A stretch of 64,000 nucleotides of DNA from Roseovarius indicus (GTDB taxonomy: Bacteria; Pseudomonadota; Alphaproteobacteria; Rhodobacterales; Rhodobacteraceae): assembly GCF_008728195.1 (NCBI RefSeq), contig NZ_CP031599.1, positions 62,001 through 126,000 of the forward strand, given 5' to 3'. A program made the translations under genes and the position numbers. The notes below the pieces were generated by a model. It had not been told where the DNA came from. It saw nothing but the letters and a program-made list of their open reading frames with translations, and did not search any database. Of this stretch, positions 15,735-26,300 are shown piece by piece; the stretch's first letter is position 1, and each line of letters starts with the position of its first letter.

Positions 15735-17235
15735 CTGGTTGCTGAGTTGGTTCATCTGCCATCCGGAAACAAATCTGAGAACTCCCGCGACGCGGTGCCG
15801 TGACGAGTTCGTCGCTCTTTTCCGTATGCGGTTTGATCGGCGTTTTCCTGATGGGCTCAAAGTGACCAAACCCCGGAAATCACTCACGGCTTCTTATAGG
15901 GCAGCCTCGAGCGAGTTTCAGGGGTCCGCCAGCCCAACTGTGGACGGGAAGCCGGTCCCGGATATTTCCGGTCTGCGCAAACCGGTCGAGATTGCCCAGG
16001 AGTTGGCTGACGAGGTGATGAACGATCTCGACAAGCTCAGTCGCTTCCTGGGCCGAAATCCTGATGGTCGCGGAAGCGTTGAAGCGCATGCCTTGCTGCC
16101 TTCTGAACTGTGGGATGCCTTCCCATCAGAGGAAATGGACCACTTGAAATCTTGGGCAAGCGATATCGTCGATCGGGGGGGATTGGTGCCGCTTGAGGAG
16201 GTGATCGGACGACTGGAGGGAGAAACGAATGAGAAGATCGGAAAACGGCAAATGACAGGAGCCGCCGACGCGCTCGCGCGCCTCGGTTTCGGTCTGGCGC
16301 CCGACCCTCGGTTTGCGCTCCGGTCGCCCAAGGCGGAGGAGCCCGTTGTGCTGTTTCGTCTGGGTGAACCCATCGAAAGACTGGAGGAAGTTTCCGACAG
16401 CTATAGAAGCGCCTTGATCGAATTGGCACTTGGGTCGTTCGTCGCCCACGCTGATGGTCGCATCGCGGAGCCTGAACGCAGGGCGCTGGAAAATCAAGTT
16501 TCTGCCGCGGCCCTCAGCGATCAGGAACGCCGCAGGCTTCGTGCAAACCTTGAATGGTTCCTGGCCGTGCCACCGGACATGGCACTTCTGCGGCGGAAAC
16601 TGAAGGAGGTGGGCCAAGACAACCAGGCGGCCATGCGGGCAGCGCTGGTTGGTGCAGCACATGCCGATGGCATTATTCACTCCGACGAAGTCGCAAGCAT
16701 TGAGAAGGTCTATAAGGCTTTGGGACTTGATCCCGCGCTTGCCTACTCTGACCTGCATGCTGGTGAAGTTGCGGATGGTCCGCGCACCGTTCGTGCCTCG
16801 CAACCAGGTCGCCCGGGCGAAGCGATACCCGAGCTTGAAAAAGCCAGCGGACCCAAACTCGACGCGTCGCGGATCGCAGCAATCCGTTCGGACACTGAGC
16901 GTGTGTCGTCCGTCCTGGGGCAGATTTTCGACGTCGAAGAGGAAGAACGTGGTGCGTCCGGGCCCGCCAGCCAAAGCCAGCTGGCGGGGCTTGACCCGAA
17001 ACACGGCGCCCTCGTCCTCGAACTGCTGACTCGGGAGCATTGGTCTGAGACCGAGTTCGAGACGATCTGCGCCTCGCAAGGCTTGATGGCGTCCGGAGCT
17101 TTGGAAGTCGTGAATGAATGGGCTTTTGAGACCCACGACGAAGCGCTGCTCGACGAGTATGATGGATATGACGTGTCTCTGGAAATTGCGGAGGCGGTAA
17201 AAGAAAAGATGAGTGCGGAGGGCAGGGATGTCTAA
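15586..17235 (+). CDS. TerB-domain protein, C-terminal part (TerB and TerB_C)
   Basis: The +1 frame is open from 15526; the first usable start is TTG at 15586. It completes TerB_N (RRYLGEFLDIAMLAETD), then carries two TerB-like helical segments with acidic metal-site motifs (SFVAHADGRIAEPERRAL and AAHADGIIHSDEVASIEK). The C-terminal TerB_C-like region is LTREHWSETEFETICASQGL onward. In Shango systems SngA is a TerB protein encoded with the two following genes. Whether this half is made alone from TTG or the gene is dead is not decidable here. Its stop overlaps the next start by 8 bases. Confidence 0.75.
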   Translation: MGEFLDIAMLAETDLDAIEPMFEKQGWELPFSLKYAIGARIDKGENLTADWLLSWFICHPETNLRTPATRCRDEFVALFRMRFDRRFPDGLKVTKPRKSLTASYRAASSEFQGSASPTVDGKPVPDISGLRKPVEIAQELADEVMNDLDKLSRFLGRNPDGRGSVEAHALLPSELWDAFPSEEMDHLKSWASDIVDRGGLVPLEEVIGRLEGETNEKIGKRQMTGAADALARLGFGLAPDPRFALRSPKAEEPVVLFRLGEPIERLEEVSDSYRSALIELALGSFVAHADGRIAEPERRALENQVSAAALSDQERRRLRANLEWFLAVPPDMALLRRKLKEVGQDNQAAMRAALVGAAHADGIIHSDEVASIEKVYKALGLDPALAYSDLHAGEVADGPRTVRASQPGRPGEAIPELEKASGPKLDASRIAAIRSDTERVSSVLGQIFDVEEEERGASGPASQSQLAGLDPKHGALVLELLTREHWSETEFETICASQGLMASGALEVVNEWAFETHDEALLDEYDGYDVSLEIAEAVKEKMSAEGRDV

Positions 17236-18535
17236 GTTGAAACCACGCGAACGCGATGAAATCGTACAAGCGCTTCGGGCCGGGGTCGTGCCCAAGCTTG
17301 GTTTGCGCCATATTCAGGTTGGCCGCGTCCGAGAGATTGAGGAGCTCGTCAAGGACATGGACCGGATATCCGATGGCGGATCGGCGATCCGGTTCATCAT
17401 CGGGGAATACGGATCGGGCAAGACGTTCTTCATGAACCTGATCCGCCTCGTGGCTCTGGAGAAAGGTCTGGTCGTAATGTTCGCGGATCTGGCGCCAGAT
17501 CGGCGCATTCACGCGACCGGCGGACAAGCTCGGGGGCTGTATGCCGAGATGGCCCGAAACCTCTCGACGCGGACAAAGCCCGATGGCGGGGCATTGGCCA
17601 GCGTGGTGGAACGGTTTGTCAGCCAGGCTCACCGAGATGCTGAAGAACGGGATTTGCCCACGGGGACCGTCATTCGTGAACGCCTTGGCCACTTTGAAGA
17701 ACTTACCGGAGGGTTTGAGTTCGCCGAAGTCATCCGTCGATATTGGGAAGGCCATGAGACCGGCGACGACGAGTTGAAATCCGCAGCCCTGAGATGGCTG
17801 CGCGGCGAGTTCGCGACACGCACCGACGCGCGCAAGGCGCTTGGTGTGCGAACGATCATCGACGACGCCAGTGTCTATGAACATCTGAAGCTGATGTCGG
17901 CATTTGTGTGCGAGGCCGGGTATAAAGGATTGCTGGTCGGCCTCGACGAGATGGTGAACCTCTATAAGCTCACTTCGTCGCAGGCCCGCAATGCAAACTA
18001 CGAACAGATCCTCCGGATCCTGAACGATGTGCTGCAGGGTAGCGCCGAGAACCTCGGATTCCTTATGGGTGGAACCCCGGAGTTTCTGATGAACACCCGT
18101 CGAGGGCTCTATAGCTACGAAGCCCTTCAATCGCGTTTGGCCGAGAACACCTTCGCGCGAGACGGATTGGTCGACCTTTCAGGACCGGTTGTCCGGCTGG
18201 CCAGCCTGACCCCTGAAGATCTCTTCGTTCTTCTGGCCAATGTGCGGCGGATCATGCAGGACGATGCCGGAGCTCTGCCGGACGACGCGCTCGAGGCCTT
18301 CATGGCGCATTGTTCGGACCGGATCGGTGAAGCTTACTTCCGCACCCCGCGCAATACGGTGACGGCCTTCGTGAACCTGCTTTCCGTGCTCGAGCAAAAC
18401 CCCGGTGTCGAGTGGAGCGATCTGATCGAAAAAACCGAAGTCTCCGAAGACCTCGGCGAAGACCTGACTGAGGTCGACGAGTCGACTGGCGCCCAAGACC
18501 CCGGTGACGACGATCTGATCAGCTTCAAGCTCTGA
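17228..18535 (+). CDS. BrxD/SngB-like P-loop ATPase (DUF2791 type)
   Basis: The 435-residue ATPase begins MSKLKPRERDEIVQALRAGV; the ATG at 17228 has GGAGG seven bases upstream. Walker A is GEYGSGKTFF (about residue 63), and LLVGLDEMVNLYK serves as Walker B. The layout EIVQALRAGVVPKLGLRHIQVGR is that of DUF2791 ATPases, known as BrxD in type 2 BREX and as the ATPase (SngB) of Shango. It overlaps the TerB gene by 8 bases and lies 5 bases before the helicase gene, so the three are surely co-translated. Confidence 0.85.
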   Translation: MSKLKPRERDEIVQALRAGVVPKLGLRHIQVGRVREIEELVKDMDRISDGGSAIRFIIGEYGSGKTFFMNLIRLVALEKGLVVMFADLAPDRRIHATGGQARGLYAEMARNLSTRTKPDGGALASVVERFVSQAHRDAEERDLPTGTVIRERLGHFEELTGGFEFAEVIRRYWEGHETGDDELKSAALRWLRGEFATRTDARKALGVRTIIDDASVYEHLKLMSAFVCEAGYKGLLVGLDEMVNLYKLTSSQARNANYEQILRILNDVLQGSAENLGFLMGGTPEFLMNTRRGLYSYEALQSRLAENTFARDGLVDLSGPVVRLASLTPEDLFVLLANVRRIMQDDAGALPDDALEAFMAHCSDRIGEAYFRTPRNTVTAFVNLLSVLEQNPGVEWSDLIEKTEVSEDLGEDLTEVDESTGAQDPGDDDLISFKL

Positions 18536-18540
18536 CGCCG

Positions 18541-20718
18541 ATGAGCAGTGCGTTCGACAAACTGGCGAGGCCTGTGCAGAAATGGATACGCCAGAAAGGA
18601 TGGCGCCAACTTCGCGACATCCAGGCGCGATCCATCCGGACGATCTACGAGACCAACGCCGATTTGATCGTTGCGGCGTCCACGGCGGGCGGAAAGACCG
18701 AGGCGGCGTTCCTGCCGTTAATTTCACAGGTGCTTGACGAGGCGTCGGGCGGCACCGGTTTCGACCTGCTCTACATCGGTCCGCTGAAAGCCTTGATCAC
18801 GGACCAGGCCATGCGGCTGGAGGGCATCTGCCAGGAAGCAGAGCTTCCAGTTGTTCCCTGGCACGGGGATGTCTCGCAATCGATCAAGACGCGCGCGTTG
18901 AAATCTCCAAAAGGGATCCTTCTGATAACCCCAGAGTCCCTTGAGGCGCTTTTCATTCGTCGCGGTTTGGAAATTGCACGCCTGTTTGGGGCCACGCGGG
19001 CGGTCGTGATCGACGAGCTGCACACGGTTCTTGATAGCGAACGCGGGGTCCAGCTTCGTTCACTGCTCACGAGGCTCGAGCTCGCGATAAAGCGCCCAAT
19101 ACGTCGGGTAGGTCTGTCAGCTACTCTGGGCGACATGGACCTCGCCAAGGCTTATCTTCGCCCTGACGCCGCAAACGCTGTCCAGCTGATCGAAGCAGAT
19201 GGCGGCGAGGCTGAATTGAAGCTTCAGCTTCGCGGTTACCTTTCCGGCGATGAAGATGAAAACAGCCCATCCGCAACGGACGCGATATCAGCCCATCTGT
19301 TCAAGCATCTTCGAGGCAGCGATAACCTGGTCTTCGCCGGAGCGCGCCAACGGGTCGAGATTTACGCAGATCGGTTGCGGGAGCTTTGCGAACGGGAGCA
19401 CCTGCCACAGGAATTCTATCCCCACCACGCGAGCCTCTCCCGAGAACACCGTGACTTCGTTGAGCGGCGCTTGAAGGACCCTGCGAAACCGACGACAGCC
19501 GTTTGCACGTCGACGCTTGAGCTGGGAATCGACATCGGTGACGTGACCTGTGTGGCTCAAATCGGTGCGCCATTCAGCGTCGCGGCGTTGCGACAACGGC
19601 TTGGCCGATCAGGCCGCCGTGAAGGACAGCCGGCCATTCTCAGGCAGTACGCTGTCGAAGCCAAGTTGACGCCGGAGAGCAGTTTCGTGGATCGTCTTCG
19701 CCTCGGCCTGATCAGGTCCATCGCGATGATAGACCTGCTGCTGGAAGGCTGGTGCGAACCTCCAAAACCCCAAGCGCTTCATCTCTCGACGCTCATTCAT
19801 CAGATACTGTCAGTCATAGCGCAGCGCGGCGGTGCGTCTGCAAGCGTGGTCTACAATGTGCTCTGCCGCGAAGGCCCCTTTCGGAAGGTCACAACCGAAG
19901 TATTCGCAGATGTTTTGCGTGCGATCGGTCATCCTGAAACCGGCTTGATCGAACAGGCCGCAAGTGGGCTGTTACTCTTGGGACCGACAGGCGAAAAGCT
20001 GGTCGAGCATTACAGCTTCTATGCGGTGTTCCAGACGCCTGAGGAATTCCGGTTGGTCGCAGAGGGGCGGGATCTTGGAACCTTGCCAATCGACAATGTT
20101 CTTGCTCCTGGGATGCTATTAATATTCTCCGGGCGACGTTGGGTTGTTCAAGAAATCCATGATCGTGAAAAGGTCATCGTCGTCAAGCCCGCGAAGGCTG
20201 GTGTGCCTCCAGTCTTCGGCGGCGATACAGGGGACATTCATGACAAGGTAATTGACCGACTGTTCGCCGTGCTCGAGGGGGATTCCAGCCCACTTTACAT
20301 GGACACAGTCTCTTTGATGATGCTCGAGGAAGCGCGTGCTCACTATGAACAGCTGGGGTTTAGGGCCAATAACATGCACAGCATTGGCGAGCATACATCA
20401 GTCATTGCGACGCGGGTCGGGACGGTGAAGACATCAACCCTCGCGCTAGCAATGAGAAGCAAGGGGTTTTCGGTCGAACAGCATGACGGGTTTCTGATCG
20501 TAGAGGCCGGGGACGAAACGCCCGATCTTCGATCGGCGCTGGAAGATATTCGATCTGGCGCACCCGTCGATTTGTTCGCAGGCGCAGGCAATCTGATATC
20601 AGAGAAGTTCCATCAATTTCTTACTATCGAACTTTTGGTTCGGGACGCTGAATCCTCAAAGCTTTCGACACAAGCACTTCCCGATTTGGTCAAAACTATT
20701 CTTCAAAAAGGAACTTAA
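18541..20718 (+). CDS. Lhr-type superfamily 2 helicase (BrxHI/SngC-like)
   Basis: The 725-residue protein has motif I ASTAGGKTEAAF, motif II VVIDELHTVLD (DELH box), motif III GLSATLGD and motif VI RQRLGRSGRREGQ. The order and spacing match Lhr-like DEAD/DEAH helicases such as BrxHI of type 2 BREX and the helicase of Shango. A long C-terminal extension follows (about residues 380-725). It should translocate on nucleic acid using ATP. It sits 5 bases after the ATPase gene and 2 bases before the AddB-like gene. Confidence 0.88.
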   Translation: MSSAFDKLARPVQKWIRQKGWRQLRDIQARSIRTIYETNADLIVAASTAGGKTEAAFLPLISQVLDEASGGTGFDLLYIGPLKALITDQAMRLEGICQEAELPVVPWHGDVSQSIKTRALKSPKGILLITPESLEALFIRRGLEIARLFGATRAVVIDELHTVLDSERGVQLRSLLTRLELAIKRPIRRVGLSATLGDMDLAKAYLRPDAANAVQLIEADGGEAELKLQLRGYLSGDEDENSPSATDAISAHLFKHLRGSDNLVFAGARQRVEIYADRLRELCEREHLPQEFYPHHASLSREHRDFVERRLKDPAKPTTAVCTSTLELGIDIGDVTCVAQIGAPFSVAALRQRLGRSGRREGQPAILRQYAVEAKLTPESSFVDRLRLGLIRSIAMIDLLLEGWCEPPKPQALHLSTLIHQILSVIAQRGGASASVVYNVLCREGPFRKVTTEVFADVLRAIGHPETGLIEQAASGLLLLGPTGEKLVEHYSFYAVFQTPEEFRLVAEGRDLGTLPIDNVLAPGMLLIFSGRRWVVQEIHDREKVIVVKPAKAGVPPVFGGDTGDIHDKVIDRLFAVLEGDSSPLYMDTVSLMMLEEARAHYEQLGFRANNMHSIGEHTSVIATRVGTVKTSTLALAMRSKGFSVEQHDGFLIVEAGDETPDLRSALEDIRSGAPVDLFAGAGNLISEKFHQFLTIELLVRDAESSKLSTQALPDLVKTILQKGT

Positions 20719-20720
20719 AG

Positions 20721-23375
20721 ATGTCCACAATGTGCCGGTCCACGCTTATTGTCTATGGACGACACGCAATGCGGGAGGCCCGCCTTGTGGCAGCCCGCAG
20801 CGGTCAACATGGCCTCCAGATCATGTCATTCGAACAAGCCGCGGTGCGGCTCGCGGGCGGTTTCGCCCGCGCAATCGACGAAGAAAGCCTGCGCGCGGCG
20901 ATCCAGACGGTCCTCCCTGAAACACCGATGGGCGAACTGGAAGATATCAAGATGCTGCCGGGCATGATCGGCGCGGCCGCCGACACACTGCACAAGGCGT
21001 GGCGGGCCGGTATCGATCTTGCCTCCCGGTCAGCTGATCATCCAAGACTTGAAGCCATCGCTCGCCTGGAGGCCGCTGTTCTCACCGAACTTCCGGGCGG
21101 AATGATGCGTCCGGTCGATATTGTCGCCGCAGCCATCAGCCGGATCACCCATGCGCCCGCCATATTCGGCTCGATGGAAATCGTCGGACTGACCGAACTG
21201 TCTCCCTGCTGGCGGCCTCTGCTGAAGGCGCTCGCCGAGCACATCCCCATGCAATGGACGTCAGGTCCTCGCCCTGTCCCGGCATGGCTCAAGGAAAGCG
21301 GCGTTGCTGTCGCTCGAGGCGACGCTGAGGAGCCGGCCATTCGATCCGTCAGCGCCGCGACCGCTTACCATGAGGCAGTCGAGACACTGCGTTGGGTTCG
21401 GTCGCTGCTCGCGTCGGGCGTATCGCCCGCCGACATTGCAATCGCCACCGCGTCGCCAGCCGACTACGACGATCACTTTCTCGCGTTGCGCGCCGATGCC
21501 AATATCGATTTGCATTTCGTTCATGGCGTCCCGGCCGTCACCACACGTGACGGACAAGCGGCAGCGGCACTCGCCGACATCGTCGTGCGCGGGCTTTCGC
21601 AGTCGCGCTTGCGCCGTCTCGCCGCCCTGTGCCGCGCTTCTGCACCTCTGGCTTCCCTTCCCGATGGCTGGATGCGCATCCTTCCAAGCGATGCACCCCT
21701 GTCAACGCAGTCCGCCTGGAACCAACTGCTGGCGCGCCTCGCACCGGACGACTGGCCTGACGGCATGGATCACGCCCCAGTGCTGCGTGCTGCGGTCGAT
21801 CTGCTGGCAAAAGGACCGGACGCGGTACAGGAGATCGGCGAAGCCTTCCTTATGGGCCGGGCATTGTCCATCTGGCGCAAAGCCCTTCTGGCAGGGCCCG
21901 CCGGCGCGATCGACAGCACGCTGGAATCACTGAAACAGGATGACGGGCTCGAGGCCTCCGTCTCCGTGGCCTGGATGCCGGCCAGCGCCCTCGCCGCGTC
22001 GCCGCGACGCTTCGCTCGGCTGATCGGTCTCAATTCCTCCCGCTGGCCACGCGGGATCGCCGAAGACCGGCTGATCCCGGACCACATCATTCCAACGGGC
22101 GAGCTCGACCCGCTTCCCGTCAATCTGGCAGATCGCCGTGACTTTGATACAATCCTCGCCACCACGGGCAGCGACGTCGTCCTCTCCCGCGCCCGACGCG
22201 ACAGCGACGGCAGACTGCTGGGTCGCAGCCCCGTCTTCGCCACCTATGACGAGGATGCCTATCTGCGGCGCAACGCCGTTCCCGCCCATGCCTTCAGTGA
22301 AACCGACCGGCTGATGGCGCGGCCGCAGGAATTCGCCGCCGATCCCCAGGCATTGAGTGCGCGTTCCTGCTGGCGCGATTGGCGCATGGCCGATGTGACA
22401 GCTCATGATGGCCTGGTCAGGTCCGATCATCCCTTGGTTCTCGCGATCCTCGAGCGGACCCAATCGGCGAGCTCGCTCAAAACACTGCTGCGCAGTCCCC
22501 TCAATTTCCTCTGGCGCTACGCTCTCGGTTGGAAATCCCCGCAAGGCAGCGTCGAGCCGCTCGTGCTTGACGCCCTGCAAACCGGCGACCTCATCCATCT
22601 GGTGCTCGACTGCGCCCTGCGAAACCTCGAAGCGACGGGCGGCCTGGCGTTGGCAGACGTGGCTGCCATTCAGGCTGCGGTAGACGAAGCCGCTGGTGCC
22701 GTGGCTGCCGAGTGGGAAACCGAGCGGCCCGTTCCGCCCGCTGTTATCTGGGGCCGCACGCTTGGGGACGCGCGCGCTGTTGCCGGACAGGCGCTTGCCT
22801 ATGGCAATGATCATTTGCCGGGCAGCCGATCCTTTGGCGAAGTCCCGTTCGGCGGGTCCGAGCCCAAGTCGGAGGCGGCATTGCCCTGGGACGCCAGTGT
22901 GCCGGTGATCATCCCCGACACCGGATTTCACATTGCCGGCTATATCGACCGGCTCGACATCGCTGATGACGGCAGCCGGGCACTCGTGCGCGACTACAAG
23001 ACCGGCAAGCCGCCCAAAGGCGACATACGAGTGAACGGCGGCCGAGAGCTTCAGCGTTGCCTTTATGCCTTCGCCGTCAAGGCGCTCCTGGGCGACCACA
23101 TCGCGATTAGCGCCTCGCTGCTCTATCCGCGTGAACCGCTTGATCTCCAGCTCGACGAGCCGGACATCGTCCTGGCGGAAATCAAGGCATATCTGCGGGC
23201 GGCGAGAACCGCATTGGCCAGCGGCGCGGCACTGCCCGGGCCGGATACCGGAGGCGACTACGACGATCTCGCCTTTGCCCTGCCGGCAAACGCAGGCGCC
23301 ACCTACTGCAAACGCAAACAAGCCGCCTCGACCGAGCGGCTCAGCGAGGTCGCGCCGATCTGGGAGGCGGAATGA
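20721..23375 (+). CDS. AddB-like protein with C-terminal PD-(D/E)XK nuclease
   Basis: The 884-residue protein resembles the AddB/RexB half of helicase-nucleases. A long helicase-like body (residues 1-600, weakly conserved) lacks a clear Walker A. The C-terminal nuclease has GYIDRLDI, RDYKTGKPPKG (the D...xK core) and ELQRCLYAFAV (the QxxxY motif). AGGA precedes ATG 20721, two bases after the helicase stop. The AddA-like partner overlaps its stop. The pair follows the Shango-like genes without a gap, so it appears to be part of the same defence unit rather than the housekeeping AddAB. Confidence 0.85.
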   Translation: MSTMCRSTLIVYGRHAMREARLVAARSGQHGLQIMSFEQAAVRLAGGFARAIDEESLRAAIQTVLPETPMGELEDIKMLPGMIGAAADTLHKAWRAGIDLASRSADHPRLEAIARLEAAVLTELPGGMMRPVDIVAAAISRITHAPAIFGSMEIVGLTELSPCWRPLLKALAEHIPMQWTSGPRPVPAWLKESGVAVARGDAEEPAIRSVSAATAYHEAVETLRWVRSLLASGVSPADIAIATASPADYDDHFLALRADANIDLHFVHGVPAVTTRDGQAAAALADIVVRGLSQSRLRRLAALCRASAPLASLPDGWMRILPSDAPLSTQSAWNQLLARLAPDDWPDGMDHAPVLRAAVDLLAKGPDAVQEIGEAFLMGRALSIWRKALLAGPAGAIDSTLESLKQDDGLEASVSVAWMPASALAASPRRFARLIGLNSSRWPRGIAEDRLIPDHIIPTGELDPLPVNLADRRDFDTILATTGSDVVLSRARRDSDGRLLGRSPVFATYDEDAYLRRNAVPAHAFSETDRLMARPQEFAADPQALSARSCWRDWRMADVTAHDGLVRSDHPLVLAILERTQSASSLKTLLRSPLNFLWRYALGWKSPQGSVEPLVLDALQTGDLIHLVLDCALRNLEATGGLALADVAAIQAAVDEAAGAVAAEWETERPVPPAVIWGRTLGDARAVAGQALAYGNDHLPGSRSFGEVPFGGSEPKSEAALPWDASVPVIIPDTGFHIAGYIDRLDIADDGSRALVRDYKTGKPPKGDIRVNGGRELQRCLYAFAVKALLGDHIAISASLLYPREPLDLQLDEPDIVLAEIKAYLRAARTALASGAALPGPDTGGDYDDLAFALPANAGATYCKRKQAASTERLSEVAPIWEAE

Positions 23376-26300
23376 TGAGCAGCGTGAAAGTTCTGAATGA
23401 TGATGGCGCCCGGCATGACGCGATCAGCCGTCACGACCGATCCATTCTGGTTGAGGCCGGCGCGGGATCGGGCAAGACCGCCGTGATGGCCGGCAGGATC
23501 GCTGTCACACTGGCGCAGGGTGTCGCGCCAAGTTCCATCGCGGCAGTCACGTTTACCGAACTGGCGGCCAGCGAGCTCCTCCTGCGGGTTCGGGATTTCG
23601 TCGAAGATCTCGCCGCCGGCCATATTGCACCGGAGCTCCGCGCCGGCCTGCCGGAGGGACTGTCTGCGGCACAGCGCGAGAATCTGATGTCGGCCAGCAC
23701 GGCGATCGACGAAATCACTTGCTCGACCATCCACGGCTTCTGCCAGCGATTGATCAAGCCCTACCCGGCGGAAGCGGATATCGATCCGGGCGCAGCGGTT
23801 ATCGACCGCAACCAGGCCGATCTCAACTTCCTCGAAATCGTCGACGGCTGGCTGCGCGAACGATTGTCTGGCGATCAGGGCGGCGTCCTCGCCGAGATGG
23901 TGCTGCATAACCCGGGAGAGACCGTCGCTCTGATGCACAAGATCGCCGAAGCCCTCCGGCGGTCGAGGAAACTGGTCGCACCGCAGGCGATGCCCTTTGC
24001 AGGTCACCTGCAAGCCTTCCAGCAGGCGGCCGACGAACTTTCGGCCTTTGTGCAATGCGCCGGCGTTGATGAGCCGGAAACGGAGGTCTTCGCCGTGCGC
24101 TTTTCTGAAATGGCGGCTGCCCTTCCATCGGTTGCAGATGGTTCCACGCCCGCCGGGCTCGTCAGGTTGCTGGTTGCACGCCCGCATCCCGACCTTACGA
24201 CCGGGACGGGCAGCTTTTACGCCTACCGCAAGAAGGGCAAATGGGCGGCAGCGGCAAAGCAGGCAGGGCTGTCCAAGGCAGACGGCGACAGGCTGAACGA
24301 TACGGCCAGCGGTTTGTACGAAGCGTGCTGTGCCGCATGGGCCGCACTGCTCCAGGCGGTTTCCGGCCAGGTCCTTACGACATTGATCGACGAAGCACGC
24401 ACAATCCTTGCGCGCTATCGTGAGCACAAGCGCGCCAGCGCCCAGCTCGATTTTGACGATCTCATCTACGCCGCGCGCGACCTGTTGCGCGACCATGAAA
24501 CTGTGCGACGGGCGCTCGGCCAGAGGTATTCAAAGGTCTTGGTCGACGAGTTTCAGGACACCGACCCGCTCCAGGCCGAAATCTTCTGGCGTCTATGCGG
24601 TGATCCCGGTGATGATCCACAGGACTGGACGCGTTTCCGGATTCGGCCGGGCGCACTCTTCTTGGTTGGCGACCCCAAGCAGGCAATCTATCGCTTCCGC
24701 GGCGCGGATGTCGGCGCTTACGTCCAGGCCCGCACGGCCTTCTCGACACAGGACGCGGACGGCCTCGTCTCGATCTCGACCAATTTCCGTTCCTGTGCCT
24801 CGATCCTCACCTTCGTCAACGAACGGTTCGAGACTGTCCTGTCGGCTGATGGCCAGCCCGGCTTCACAGCGCTTGATCCCTTCCACGACGATCCGGAAGA
24901 CGGCGTCTGCGTCGCGGCGATCGATATCGCGGTCGCTGACGAGAACGGCAAGGCCAGTGCCGAGCAACGACGCGACGCCGAAGCCGAAGCGGTGGCTGAA
25001 CTTTGCGCACGGTTGATCGGCAGCCATCCGGTCCAGGATCGCAAAGCCGGTGCACAACGCCCCTGCCAGCCGGGCGACATCGCCTTGCTCGCCCCGACCG
25101 GCGCGGAACTCTGGCGCTATGAAGAAGCCCTTGAGCGCCGGGGCATCCCGGTCGCAACCCAGGCCGGCAAAGGTCTGTTTCGCCGGCAGGAAGTGCAGGA
25201 CCTTATCGCGATCACGCGGGTTCTCGCCGATCGTCGTGATACGCTGGCGCTCGGCGCATTGCTGCGCGGCGCGCTTGTCGGGCTCAGCGAAGAGGAACTC
25301 CTGGACATCGTCTGGGCGCTTCCGCGTTCGGAAGATGAACCCGACCGGGTCCCGCGGCTCGACCTCGGCGTCGACCCCGCGGCAATAGTGCATCCGCTGG
25401 CGCGCGATGTGATCGAGCGGCTGCAAGCGCTCCAGAAACGCGCCAACAGCACGACACCACACGATCTTCTTTCGCAGGCCGTCGACGTCCTTCGGGTACG
25501 CCCGGTTCTTCTGGAGCGGCATCGCGGTCAGGCAGAACGAGCGCTTGCCAATGTCGATCTCTATCTCAGCCTCGCCGTCAGCTATGCGGTACGGGGTCTG
25601 CGGGCCTTTTCCGAGGCAATGACGGCGGCATGGGCGGATGAGGCCCGCGCGGTGGAAGGCCGGCCTGATGCTCAGGAAGAAGCCATCGCCCTCTACACGA
25701 TGCATGCCGCGAAAGGACTTGAATGGCCGGTCGTCATCCCCATCAACACCATGACTGGGGTGATGGCGCCTGATAGCGCCGTGACCGATCGCCAGACTGA
25801 TACCTTCTACTGCCCGGTTCTGGGTGTCCCTCCGTCCGGTTACGACGCGGCGCGGCAGGCAGAGAAGGATGAACTGGACCGCGAGCGGGTGCGGCTCTGG
25901 TATGTCGCGGCAACCCGCGCCCGGGAACTCTTGGTCTTTCCGCGGCTCGACGCAACGCCTTCGAAATCAGCCTGGATCGGCCTGGTCGACCTGTCCCTGA
26001 CAGATCTTCCTCACCTCGATGTATCGCATCTGCCGCTCGACCCGATCGCGGTGACAGGCGATGCCGCAAACGATCAGACACGGGAGGGTTTCGCCGCTGA
26101 GGCCGGTGCGATTGCCAAAAGGCAGATGCACCTCACCTGGCTTGCGCCGAGCCGCGACGAGACCGCGACCGGTTCGGTGCTTCAGGAAGAAGAACCGGAC
26201 ATTTGGGCCGGTTCGGCTGATGCTCAGGCGCCAGACGCAGAAACGCCCGCCTCCGTCCGGGGCGGACGCGAGCGTGGACTGATCCTTCACAAGCTCATCG